This document shows, in pieces, positions 41,617-49,857 of a stretch of 64,000 nt of DNA. The DNA is from PMP191F sp047602185 (lineage in GTDB: Bacteria; Bacteroidota; Bacteroidia; Chitinophagales; Chitinophagaceae). Position 1 is the stretch's first letter. Each line of letters starts with the position of its first letter. The translations under genes were made by a program, and so were the position numbers. The notes below the pieces were generated by a model, which was given only the letters and a program-made list of their open reading frames with translations, did no database searches and had not been told where the DNA came from. The stretch is from contig JASGHY010000001.1 of the NCBI GenBank assembly GCA_047602185.1, forward strand, positions 2,356,001-2,420,000, read 5' to 3'.

Positions 41617-42624
41617 TTATAATTTATTACCAGCGAAGTATTCAATCTCTTCCTGCAATTGTAAAAACGGGTATTTCTCCTGCAGCTCCCGGGCTTTAAT
41701 AAGATGTGCCTGTAAAAATCTTGCATGTGCTTCAGTTGCCGGATGAAAGGCTTTGTGTTTGCGGGCCGTTACGATCTTTTGTATTTCTTCTGCCAGTTCG
41801 CGCGATGCAGGGTGTACACCATACTGCATGAACTTCTCCAATACAAACTGCGTAGCAGGGTAATTGGGATGTACCATGTCCACATCAAAAAATCGATAAT
41901 CACGCAGTACATCAATCACCAGTTCGTAAGCAGGGAAATAATAAAGTTTATCGAATTTGTTTACCAGGTGATGCACCACTTCAATCAGTCTTGCTTTACT
42001 ACGATTGTTATCCACTACCCCATCGCGGATATGTCTTACAGGGCTTACAGTGAAAATGATCTTTAATGAAGGATTGAAATGGAATAGCTGGTGAATACAG
42101 TTATCAAGCACACTTTTGATCTCTTCGATCGTCATCAGGTGTTTATCAAACCATCCTCCGGGCGCACGGTGACAATTGGCTACCGCTACATTCCCTTTAC
42201 GCATATCAGCAGGCGATTGTTCTGTAAGCCTGTACGAAAAGGATGTACCTAAGGTAATGACCAGCCATTGAGCTTGTTTTAAGAACTGGTGTGCACGTTG
42301 TTGTGAAGCATTGATAGCTGCTACAGCAGCCTGCTGATCTACATTGGAAAAACGGCTGTGATGCTGCCAGCTTTGCCATACTTCGTTCAACTGAAAAAGC
42401 TCTTCAGTAGCATATTGTTTGTTCTGAATATAAGATACCAGTGATGCTGCCACACTTGCCGGGTCAAATAAAATGCCATTGGGATTCTGTAATACATCAA
42501 ATTTCAGATCCTGTAGTTTATCGCCAATATGTTCTGTAAAACAGGAACCTACCAGTAACAGTTTGTCGCGGTAGGTAACGGGTTGGGGAAGCGGGTTTAA
42601 CTGTATGGGCAGTTGAAAATCCAT
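41617..42624 (-). CDS. GSCFA-domain protein
   Basis: The 335-residue protein carries the GSCFA motif near the N-terminus (LLLVGSCFTEHIGDKL), QNPNGILFDPASVAASL, LVITLGTSFSYRL, NCHRAPGGWFDKHLMTIEEI and TVSPVRHIRDGVVDNNRSKARLI, then YFPAYELVIDVLRDYRFFDVDMVHPN. This agrees with the GSCFA family, related to SGNH/GDSL-type hydrolases, with Ser in GSC and a D-x-x-H near VDMVHP. Function is not established in vivo; a surface polysaccharide role is only suspected. It precedes the HMG-CoA lyase gene on the minus strand by 24 bp in the opposite sense (lyase first, then this gene). Confidence 0.88.
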   Translation of the reverse strand: MDFQLPIQLNPLPQPVTYRDKLLLVGSCFTEHIGDKLQDLKFDVLQNPNGILFDPASVAASLVSYIQNKQYATEELFQLNEVWQSWQHHSRFSNVDQQAAVAAINASQQRAHQFLKQAQWLVITLGTSFSYRLTEQSPADMRKGNVAVANCHRAPGGWFDKHLMTIEEIKSVLDNCIHQLFHFNPSLKIIFTVSPVRHIRDGVVDNNRSKARLIEVVHHLVNKFDKLYYFPAYELVIDVLRDYRFFDVDMVHPNYPATQFVLEKFMQYGVHPASRELAEEIQKIVTARKHKAFHPATEAHARFLQAHLIKARELQEKYPFLQLQEEIEYFAGNKL

Positions 42625-42648
42625 ATATTGAATTGAGAAGAATTAAGT

Positions 42649-43509
42649 TTAAATAAAGATCTCTGCGGCCATCCTGCTGCTATCGGCCAGTGCTTTTTTG
42701 TCAAGACCGGTAATCAATCCTGACCTTTCAAAATAATCAACCATCCATTCGGTATCCATATTGCCTACCAGCTCATCATCGGCCATCGGACAACCTCCGA
42801 TGCCTTTCAAGGCACCATCAAAACGCATACAACCTGCCCGTAAAGCTGCTGCTGTTTTTTCCTCACGGTTTACAGGTGTTGAATGCAGGTGTACTCCTAT
42901 CTCGCATTGTGGCAAATGACGAATGGCATAATCTGTCATGCGGTACACCTGGTCGGCTGTAGCAAGACCAACAGTATCCGCCAGCGAAATGGTACGGACA
43001 TCCAGCGCAGCGATCTTATCCAGCCAGGAAAAAACAATCTCTTCTGAATAAGGATCGCCATAAGGATTACCAAATCCCATTGATATGTACACGACCAGTT
43101 CTTTGCTGTTCTTTTTGCACAACTCCTGTATAGCTGCGACCCTCCCTAATGATTCTTCAATAGAGCTGTTTGTATTGCGCTGCTGAAAGGTTTCTGACAC
43201 CGAAAAGGGAAATCCAAGATAAGTAACCGTCTCAAAAGCTACAGCCTCTTCTGCCCCACGTGCATTGGCTACAATTACCAGTAATTTGCTGCTTTGCTCA
43301 TTCAGTTGCAGGCTATTTAATACCTGTGCAGTATCGGCCATTTGCGGAATGGCTTTGGGCGATACAAAACTGCCACAATCCAGCGTATCAAATCCTACTT
43401 TGAGTAAAGACTGCAGGTATTGCACCTTTTTTTCAGTAGGTATAAAAGATTTCCAGCCCTGCATGGCATCACGCGGACATTCGATCATTTTTATAGGAGA
43501 TGTAGACAT
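42649..43509 (-). CDS. Hydroxymethylglutaryl-CoA lyase
   Basis: The 286-residue protein has the HMGL-like TIM barrel. It begins with MIECPRDAMQGWKSFIPT and DTLDCGSFVSPKAIPQMADT, followed by KNSKELVVYISMGFGNPYGDPYS, ISLADTVGLATADQVYRM, EIGVHLHSTPVNREEKTAAALRAG and the lyase signature GIGGCPMADDELVGN, which contains the catalytic Cys. The enzyme splits HMG-CoA into acetyl-CoA and acetoacetate at the end of leucine degradation. The other leucine-degradation genes are not adjacent. It is co-directional with GSCFA, 24 bp downstream. Confidence 0.92.
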   Translation of the reverse strand: MSTSPIKMIECPRDAMQGWKSFIPTEKKVQYLQSLLKVGFDTLDCGSFVSPKAIPQMADTAQVLNSLQLNEQSSKLLVIVANARGAEEAVAFETVTYLGFPFSVSETFQQRNTNSSIEESLGRVAAIQELCKKNSKELVVYISMGFGNPYGDPYSEEIVFSWLDKIAALDVRTISLADTVGLATADQVYRMTDYAIRHLPQCEIGVHLHSTPVNREEKTAAALRAGCMRFDGALKGIGGCPMADDELVGNMDTEWMVDYFERSGLITGLDKKALADSSRMAAEIFI

Positions 43510-43569
43510 AAGGCAAAGATAACGGTTTAGAGTTTCGCGTTGGTTGAATCGTGAATCGTCAGCGGTGAG
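43510..43569 (+). repeat. Word-repeat array left of element B
   Basis: It contains GGTTGAATCGTGAATCGTCAG and GGTGAGT words, matching the CGTGAATCGTCAGTCGTGAG words at 6.2 kb and 62.9 kb. It abuts the element at the T of TCAATG. Confidence 0.7.
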
Positions 43570-43675
43570 TCAATGTCGTTTAGTTAAGCGTTTTACTTCC
43601 GGCGGGTGGGGACACCCGCCGGGGGGACGTGCCCGTGGCTGGTGTCTTCACCAGCTACTAACTAAACGACATTGA
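43570..43675. repeat. 106-bp palindromic element with the same termini as A1/A2 but different interior (B)
   Basis: The left end TCAATGTCGTTTAGTTA (43570-43586) is the perfect reverse complement of 43659-43675. The outer 11 bases TCAATGTCGTT / AACGACATTGA are those of the 190-bp elements. The interior has two hairpins not found there: CCGGCGGGTG..CACCCGCCGG (about 43599-43622) and GCTGGTG..CACCAGC (about 43638-43655). The result is a three-way junction. Confidence 0.85.
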
Positions 43676-43921
43676 GTGGTGAGTCGTGAGTGACTGAGGC
43701 TGGTGAATAGTGAATGGGAGTCGTGAAATCGTGAGTGGATATTCCGGATAAGAGATCTGGGATTTGTATCTGCAACCTGAGATCGGAACAACTGCAAATT
43801 GCCAACTGCCAACTTGTATTCCTCGTCGCTCGTAGCTCAAAGCTCGCCGCTTGTATTCGAGATAACTGCAAATTGCCAACTGCCAACTTGCATTCCTTCC
43901 GGGCTTCATTTTCAAATCCTT
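43676..43921 (+). repeat. Word-repeat array right of element B
   Basis: It holds GTGGTGAGTCGTGAGTGAC, GGTGAATAGTGAATGGG, and GTCGTGAAATCGTGAGTGG, then TGCAAATTGCCAACTGCCAAC (twice, around 43793 and 43868) and GCTCAAAGCTCGCCGCTTG. The first words match the plus-strand words at 6.5 kb and the later words match the inverted array at 22.5 kb, so two orientations meet here. No gene is visible. Confidence 0.8.
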
Positions 43922-44629
43922 CTACATGGGTTGTTCAGAATACCACTCGTGTTCAACAGCTTTCATCAACAAGGCATTATCGAACTCAACAGAGCCTTTG
44001 GGAAAGACTGCATCGTTTTGAAAGAAACCGGAATGTACCGAGTGTACTGTCAATGGTGTTACCTGCCAATCGCGGATACTTAGCCGCAATCCATCGTAGC
44101 CCTTGCCATTGGGCGAATATCCTAAAGATCCGTTTTTAAAGAATTCTGAAGCATTATCCAGGTGGCCGAATATAGAATCATTATTCAGTACTGTTGTTTC
44201 AGTAGCATCTACTGCCACCGTGGTTTTATCTGAGCTGGTAAAAGCTATTTTATAATGCCCGTTACCTTCTTCTACATCAAACCGGGCATGAAAATGCTTA
44301 CCGGGAAAAACACAACCTCCCGCCATTGTGTTGAACCATGAAGCACTATCCCTACGTGGAATATATACACCCTGCCGGGTTATACCGTTCTCATCCCATT
44401 CTACGGCAAAACGATGAGCACCGTTTTCGGATGAAAAACCAACAAATGCGGGTAAACCTTTGGGACGAAGTTGTGCAAAACGAATGAGGCAGATACCGCC
44501 AATAGCTTTATCTTTATACAGTACAGGACGAAATTGTGGTGGTAATATCTCTTTTATCACATCGGAGGTTATCCTGTAGTTTATCAAAATCCGTCTCTCT
44601 ATTATTCCCTGTATTACCGGAATTTTCAT
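43922..44629 (-). CDS. DUF2071 (YqjF-like) protein
   Basis: The 235-residue protein starts at the ATG of KIPVIQGIIERR (an upstream Met ten codons earlier is less likely). Features of DUF2071 are ERRILINYRITSDVIKEILPPQFRP, GGICLIRFAQLRPKGLPAF, FAVEWDENGITRQGVYIPRRDS and the later beta-rich CVFPGKHFHARFDVEEGNG. The family is related to the acetoacetate-decarboxylase fold but lacks a clear catalytic Lys here, so function is not known. It is isolated, divergent from aquaporin (184 bp). Confidence 0.78.
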   Translation of the reverse strand: MKIPVIQGIIERRILINYRITSDVIKEILPPQFRPVLYKDKAIGGICLIRFAQLRPKGLPAFVGFSSENGAHRFAVEWDENGITRQGVYIPRRDSASWFNTMAGGCVFPGKHFHARFDVEEGNGHYKIAFTSSDKTTVAVDATETTVLNNDSIFGHLDNASEFFKNGSLGYSPNGKGYDGLRLSIRDWQVTPLTVHSVHSGFFQNDAVFPKGSVEFDNALLMKAVEHEWYSEQPM

Positions 44630-44813
44630 GGTGGGTGTTTTTAGTATGAAATCCAACATCTACGGTTAGGCCTACTTAGTACTGCAAGCGGTAGTGAATA
44701 TACTGTGCCGCGTTCATAACCTAAAACTTAAGACAACTTCAGCATTGTATTTATGGTCGTTGTACCATAGTATAACCTTTTACATGCCCATTTCTTACTA
44801 AAACAAAAATGAT

Positions 44814-45500
44814 ATGAAAAAGTTAGCTGCAGAGTTTATCGGAACATTATGGTTGGTACTTGGCGGATGTGGCAGTGCTGTGCTGGCAGCCACCTTTCCG
44901 GGTCTTGGGATCGGATTTGCAGGTGTAGCCCTGGCTTTTGGTTTAACTGTACTCACTATGGTATATGCAATAGGTCATATTTCCGGTTGTCACCTGAACC
45001 CTGCAGTGTCTGTAGGTCTGTGGATTGGTGGCCGTTTTAGCTCTAAAGACCTGATCCCTTATATCATAGCACAAGTGTTGGGCGGTATTTGCGGAGCAGC
45101 TATCCTGTATTGCATTGCCAGTGGAAAACCCGGATTTGAAAAAGGCGGTTTTGCAGCTAATGGCTATGGAGCACATTCACCTGGTGGCTATAGCATGGGC
45201 GCGGCTTTTGTTTGTGAACTGGTAATGACATTCATGTTCCTGATAATAATAATGGGCGCTACCCATAATAAAACACCGAAAGGCTTTGCCGGTATTGCTA
45301 TTGGTCTTGGTTTAACGCTTATACACCTTATCAGCATCCCGGTAACCAATACCTCTGTAAACCCTGCCAGAAGTACCAGCCAGGCTATATTTGCCGGTGG
45401 TGAGTTTGTGGGACAGTTATGGCTTTTCTGGGTGGCTCCTATATTGGGTGGTTTACTGGGAGGATTGGTTTATAAATATCTTGGCCCCAATGAAGATTAA
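44814..45500 (+). CDS. aqpZ: Aquaporin Z-type water channel
   Basis: The 228-residue protein is a complete MIP channel with six helices and two NPA boxes: HLNPAVSVGLWIGGRF in the first half and SVNPARSTSQAIFAGG in the second. The selectivity-filter positions are compatible with a water channel (H in the second half, LIHLISIPVTNTSVNPARS) and the N-terminal LAAEFIGTLWLVLGGCGSAVLA is typical of AqpZ. It probably mediates osmotic water flow across the inner membrane. It is monocistronic, with a terminator 40 bp downstream. Confidence 0.95.
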   Translation: MKKLAAEFIGTLWLVLGGCGSAVLAATFPGLGIGFAGVALAFGLTVLTMVYAIGHISGCHLNPAVSVGLWIGGRFSSKDLIPYIIAQVLGGICGAAILYCIASGKPGFEKGGFAANGYGAHSPGGYSMGAAFVCELVMTFMFLIIIMGATHNKTPKGFAGIAIGLGLTLIHLISIPVTNTSVNPARSTSQAIFAGGEFVGQLWLFWVAPILGGLLGGLVYKYLGPNED

Positions 45501-45533
45501 TACTGGTGCTAATCAATAAGCGATGATCATAAG

Positions 45534-45566
45534 AAACCCCGGCAGACAATGTAGTTGCCGGGGTTA
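45534..45566. terminator. Terminator after aqpZ
   Basis: AACCCCGGCA pairs perfectly with TGCCGGGGTT around a loop of about eleven bases, followed by ATATTTATC. Confidence 0.75.
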
Positions 45567-45588
45567 TATTTATCAAAGATCATCAGAC

Positions 45589-46647
45589 TTATAAACTCAC
45601 AGTCTTCTTTCCTTTATTGGTTTCCTGCAAAAACTTAATAAACCCTTTCATATAGGTTTGCTGATCGTCGTACATGCACATGTGACCTCCATTAGGACAA
45701 AGCAGGAAGCTCCCGTTTTTCACTTCTTTTGACATCCAGCGCATGTGTTCAGGATCCATTGTATCAAAATGGGCTCCTATCACTAATGTGGGCACTGTTA
45801 TTGACTTCAGGTCGTTTTTACGGCTCCAGTGAAGCAGTTTACCACTTGCGCCAAACTCACTGGGTCCCTGCATGTTTACATACAGCGTATGGTTCATTTT
45901 GCTAAAAGAACGGTTTACAGGCTCCGGCCAGTTCTGCGGAGGTAGCCTGAGGATATGCTCTGCATAAAAGTTGGGCATCAGCAACTCCATGTACTTAGGA
46001 TTTTCAAAGTCCTTTTTTGCTTCTAACTGGCGGATGGTGTCCAGTACTTTAGGGTCCATTTGTTTTGCCAGCACATCATTGGCATACTTCACGTACTCAT
46101 CTATATCACACATCATGTTTGAAATAACCAGTCCTTTTAAGTGCTGCTGATACTTCAACGCATATTCCATCGCCATTATACCACCCCATGAATGGCCCAG
46201 CAGGTAAAAGTTGTTGCTGTCAAGATGCAGTGCCTCACGGATCTGTTCTACTTCTTCCACGTAACGTGGCAGATCGTACAGGGAAGTATCATTGGGGTTA
46301 TCTGAATTACCACAGGCCAGCTGGTCATAATAAATGAACTCAATACCTTCGGCAGGTAAAAAGCTTTCAAAGCATTCAAAGTACTCATGCGTAGCACCGG
46401 GGCCACCATTGAGCAATAATACTTTGATGGAAGGATTGTAACCAAAGCGCTTTGTCCATACATTGAAAGTGCCTTTGGGTGTGGTAATGGGTATCATGCG
46501 GATGCCGCCTGTCTGCAGGCCGGAATCTGCTCTTTGAAAATATTCAGACGTAAGACTAACGGATTCTTTTAATGGCTGCTGGTTGCAGGATGCAATTACA
46601 AGAGCGATAATACAACCGAGGAGTAAACCGGTGCGTAATCTTTTCAT
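45589..46647 (-). CDS. Proline-iminopeptidase-type alpha/beta-hydrolase lipoprotein (S33)
   Basis: The 352-residue protein has a lipobox Cys21 (IASC). The hydrolase core shows LNGGPGATHEYFE (oxyanion hole), IYYDQLACGNSDNPND, the nucleophile elbow LLGHSWGGIMAMEYAL and the late PTLVIGAHFDTMDPEHM plus CPNGGHMCMYDDQ for Asp and His. GGPG and DQ.GCG-like segments fit the S33 proline iminopeptidase group, and the lipoprotein signal implies periplasmic or outer-membrane action. The Cys in DQLACG, where other members have DQRGSG, is unusual. It converges with aqpZ. Confidence 0.88.
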   Translation of the reverse strand: MKRLRTGLLLGCIIALVIASCNQQPLKESVSLTSEYFQRADSGLQTGGIRMIPITTPKGTFNVWTKRFGYNPSIKVLLLNGGPGATHEYFECFESFLPAEGIEFIYYDQLACGNSDNPNDTSLYDLPRYVEEVEQIREALHLDSNNFYLLGHSWGGIMAMEYALKYQQHLKGLVISNMMCDIDEYVKYANDVLAKQMDPKVLDTIRQLEAKKDFENPKYMELLMPNFYAEHILRLPPQNWPEPVNRSFSKMNHTLYVNMQGPSEFGASGKLLHWSRKNDLKSITVPTLVIGAHFDTMDPEHMRWMSKEVKNGSFLLCPNGGHMCMYDDQQTYMKGFIKFLQETNKGKKTVSL

Positions 46648-46689
46648 TGCAGAATATTTAAAAGGTTAATGTGGTATAAATCTACGATA

Positions 46690-46850
46690 AATGCAGTTAT
46701 AAGTTATAGGTATTAGGTTGTAGGTTTATCGCCGGGCAGGCAAGCACGCTTCACTATACAAGAAGGTTATAAACAAATCAAAAAAGGACCACTGACCAAC
46801 CCATAACATATAACCTACTTACAACCTGAATTTCTTAAATTTATTACTCA
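46690..46850 (+). repeat. Degenerate word repeat upstream of the CocE hydrolase
   Basis: The divergent gap between the S33 hydrolase and CocE genes contains GTTATAAGTTATAGGTATTAG and TTGTAGGTTTATCG words and ACATATAACCTACTTACAACC near the CocE ATG. They match GTTATAGGTTGTAAG words at 37.9 kb. They overlap the region where both promoters must lie. Confidence 0.55.
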
Positions 46851-46861
46851 AACCTTTCTGA

Positions 46862-49147
46862 ATGAAAACAGTTATTTCCCTCAGCCGTTATGGGTTGGTG
46901 GCTTTATTGGTCATAACCTGTTGCCTGACCAGCCATGCACAACAATTACCTTTTTCGATACCTGCCGGTGCAGATAGCCTGCAAATCCAGCAAAAAATGC
47001 AAACCCTTGCACAACAAGTCTTACCGCTTTACAGGAATGCCGAGCGCGAAGTGTACTTCGATAATCGCTTTCGTCTTGAAATGGCTGCTGCGCAATTTGG
47101 CCCTGCTGTAGCAACGCTGGACTCCCTGCGTAATCTCTACAAACAAAGCGATAGCATTGGTTATAAGGTAATCGGTTTCCAGTTTGAAGCCTATTCCAAA
47201 GCAAGGCTGGTACAACAAGCAAGAGAAATACCTTTTGAAACCGCCTTTAAAAGCACTTTTAATAACCTGTATAGCCTGCTTTCTGAAAAAGCCAGCGCCA
47301 ATGTATCTCCTTATTTTGAAGTAGATGTAGTACCTCTTAAAAAAAGAGTGGAGGACCTGTTGGCTAAGCAAGCAGGTAAGGACAGTATCAGCCTGGCAGA
47401 TGCACAGATTCTTTGTCGTGCGTATAACTCATGGATCGTGTACAGCAAGGTTACTGAACCCGGTAAATTGTTGCTGGCCCAACTTGACAATACCAAATTC
47501 ATTATTGAAGACAGTGTACTGATCACTACGCATGATGGCTCTGCCATTGCTGCCACTGTTATCCGTAAAAAAGATATAACAGGAAAACAGCCTGCTATTT
47601 TCATCTTTAATATCTATACCGGAGGAGTTGATAAATCACGCGCTAAAGATGCAGCCAATAACGGTTATGTAGGCATCGTTGCCAATACCCGTGGTAAAAG
47701 GTTAAGCCCGCAGGTCATTGAACCTTTTGAGCATGACGCTGAGGATGCTTATGATATTATTGACTGGATCAGCAAACAATCCTGGAGTAATGGTAAGATC
47801 GGTATGTATGGGGGCAGTTACCTGGGCTTTAGCCAATGGGCCTCCGTAAAAAAGCTACATCCTGCGCTTAAAACCATTGTACCACAGGTAGCAGTTGGTA
47901 TTGGTATTGATTACCCTATGAGCAATAATGTATTCATGAGCTATATGCTACGCTGGATCCATTATGTTACCAATTCCAAACAAACTGATGAGGCTGACTT
48001 TGGCAATAACAAGCATTGGGATTCTACCTTTAAAAACTGGTACACCAGCGGACGTGCTTTCCGTGCCCTGGATACCATTGAAGGCAGGCCCAACGTCATT
48101 TTTCAACGCTGGCTGCAACATCCTTCACATGATAGCTACTGGCAAAAGATGGTGCCTTATAAACAGGATTTTGCCAATATCAATATTCCCATCCTTACTA
48201 CTACCGGCTATTTTGATGATGACCAGTTAGGTGCCTTGTATTATTTCCGGGAATATCATAAGTATAATACCCACCCCAATCATTACCTCTTAATTGGGCC
48301 TTACAGTCATGGCGGCGGACAAAGTGTTGCATCGTCCACATTACTTGGCTATACTATTGACTCTGTTGCCAATATCAGTATTACTGATCTTACTTATAAA
48401 TGGTTTAATTATATTCTGAAAGACAGTGCCCGCCCTGCCCTGCTGCAGGATAAGATCAACTACCAGACAATGGGTTCTAACAAATGGAATCATAAGCCTT
48501 CACTCTCCGCTATTAACAACGATACGCTTACCTTTTACTTAAGCGCTGTACGTACCGGTAGCTTTTATAAACTGGAAACCAAATTACCGGCAGCTACCGA
48601 ATACATTCACCAGGAAATCAATATGGCCGATCGCACCGATACGGCTGAAGCTCCTGATTTCCATATAGAAGACAGTATCATATCCGATAAAGGTAAAATG
48701 ACCTTTATCTCCGCTCCTTTCTCTTCGACCTTTACTATCAATGGCTCTTTCTTTGGCAACCTCTATGCACAGCTCAATAAGAAGGATATAGATATTACCA
48801 TTGACCTCTATGAACTACAGCCCAACGGAAAGTATTTTGTTCTCAGCAGTTATCTTGGCCGCGCCAGCTATGCAAAGGATCGCAGTAAACGACAATTACT
48901 AATACCGGGTAAAATAAACGAGATCCCTATTCACGATTACAATACCTTTTTTACCAGCAGGCATATACAGGCAGGCAGTCGCCTGGTAATGGTATTTGGT
49001 ATTAATAAAAACGCCGCCTGGCAAATTAACTATGGCAGTGGGAAAGATGTTAGTGATGAGACTATTAGTGATGCCGGTGAGCCGATGGATATTAAATGGT
49101 GGAATAAGAGTTTTATTAAGGTGCCGGTGTGGAAAGGCAGGTTGTAA
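46862..49147 (+). CDS. CocE/NonD-family exported hydrolase
   Basis: The 761-residue protein has a signal peptide (ending SHAQ). A 190-residue N-terminal helical region precedes the alpha/beta-hydrolase core: IEDSVLITTHDGSAIAATVIRK, PAIFIFNIYTGGVDKSRAK, GYVGIVANTRGKR, HDAEDAYDIIDWISKQSWSNG and the nucleophile elbow GMYGGSYLGFSQW, with Ser319. The C-terminal jelly roll (ITIDLYELQPNGKYFVLSSYLGRAS) is typical of CocE and X-Pro dipeptidyl peptidases. Substrate unknown; acyl or peptide hydrolysis in the periplasm is likely. Confidence 0.92.
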   Translation: MKTVISLSRYGLVALLVITCCLTSHAQQLPFSIPAGADSLQIQQKMQTLAQQVLPLYRNAEREVYFDNRFRLEMAAAQFGPAVATLDSLRNLYKQSDSIGYKVIGFQFEAYSKARLVQQAREIPFETAFKSTFNNLYSLLSEKASANVSPYFEVDVVPLKKRVEDLLAKQAGKDSISLADAQILCRAYNSWIVYSKVTEPGKLLLAQLDNTKFIIEDSVLITTHDGSAIAATVIRKKDITGKQPAIFIFNIYTGGVDKSRAKDAANNGYVGIVANTRGKRLSPQVIEPFEHDAEDAYDIIDWISKQSWSNGKIGMYGGSYLGFSQWASVKKLHPALKTIVPQVAVGIGIDYPMSNNVFMSYMLRWIHYVTNSKQTDEADFGNNKHWDSTFKNWYTSGRAFRALDTIEGRPNVIFQRWLQHPSHDSYWQKMVPYKQDFANINIPILTTTGYFDDDQLGALYYFREYHKYNTHPNHYLLIGPYSHGGGQSVASSTLLGYTIDSVANISITDLTYKWFNYILKDSARPALLQDKINYQTMGSNKWNHKPSLSAINNDTLTFYLSAVRTGSFYKLETKLPAATEYIHQEINMADRTDTAEAPDFHIEDSIISDKGKMTFISAPFSSTFTINGSFFGNLYAQLNKKDIDITIDLYELQPNGKYFVLSSYLGRASYAKDRSKRQLLIPGKINEIPIHDYNTFFTSRHIQAGSRLVMVFGINKNAAWQINYGSGKDVSDETISDAGEPMDIKWWNKSFIKVPVWKGRL

Positions 49148-49424
49148 GTTGTAAGTTTTAGGTTGTATGTTTTAAGTTATAGGCTTGTCGCTGAGAGTTC
49201 GGGTTACATTACTGAATGTAAGATGGGTGGACTTTAGTCCGCAATGTAAATTCGTTATCAATAGAAATGTTCTTTCTATCTCATTGCCCGACCTTTAAAG
49301 GTCGGGCTAAATGCATGAATACAATTTCTTTATTGATTATGAATCGTAAAGCGGGCTGAAGCCCGGATAACCTTTCGTTTTAAGTATATCTATTCCTTTC
49401 TCTGCCAAAACTCTTCAAGAGTAA
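49148..49424. repeat. Three-hairpin repeat cluster with word-repeat at its start
   Basis: Positions 49148-49190 hold GTTGTAAGTTTTAGGTTGTATG words. Then come three short dyads: GTGGACTTTAGTCCGC (49227-49242), the perfect 22-bp palindrome GCCCGACCTTTAAAGG plus TCGGGC (49286-49307), and GCGGGCTGAAGCCCGG (49351-49366). They are spaced 40-60 bp apart with AT-rich linkers. REP-like sequences of this form are often linked to Y1 (RAYT) transposases in other bacteria, but no such gene is here. Confidence 0.75.
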
Positions 49425-49697
49425 CTATGATAGCCAACTTACAATCAACAATCCATACATAATGATCACAGCAATCACTGTCAGAATAATATGTTTTGTT
49501 GCCAATGATCGCAAGAAGTATTGAAGAATGAACATTATGGCAAGATGCGCAAGTATAAACTCACCCAATAAGATCCATCCATCAGTCTTATGATCGCCAC
49601 CACTGGAATACCCTAAACCAAAAGCAGCGAATACTATTGCTACCCTGAGTATTAAAAACAGTACAAAATTGATCCCTATTAAAACGGGTGTTTTCAA
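49425..49697 (-). CDS. Small membrane protein
   Basis: The 90-residue protein has three hydrophobic segments: IGINFVLFLILRVAIVFAAFGLGY, ILLGEFILAHLAIMFILQYFL and HIILTVIAVIIMYGLLIVSW, with a short polar GGDHKTDGW linker. I do not recognise the family. The composition and clear helices support a real gene, but no RBS could be judged decisively. It lies between CocE and the tricorn-like gene, minus strand, and its 5' region meets the terminator of the upstream (tricorn-like) gene. Function unknown. Confidence 0.6.
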   Translation of the reverse strand: MKTPVLIGINFVLFLILRVAIVFAAFGLGYSSGGDHKTDGWILLGEFILAHLAIMFILQYFLRSLATKHIILTVIAVIIMYGLLIVSWLS

Positions 49698-49790
49698 AGC
49701 TGATAGTTTTATGCAGCAACAAGATAAAAACCATATCCACTTTCCATCCTTCTTTTTTCTTAAAATATATCTAAAGCTCTATCTATAAAA

Positions 49791-49826
49791 AACGGACGAC
49801 ATCCTTTTGGAAGGATGTCGTCCGTT
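49791..49826 (-). terminator. Terminator hairpin of the tricorn-like gene, copy 2 of a repeated stem
   Basis: AACGGACGACATCCTT pairs perfectly with AAGGATGTCGTCCGTT around loop TTGG. The stem is identical to that at 41577-41612. On the minus strand it is followed by TTTTTTATAG. It lies 31 bp after the stop of the tricorn-like gene. Confidence 0.88.
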
Positions 49827-49857
49827 GTATTCGTTAAAGCTAAGTATTAATACCAGC

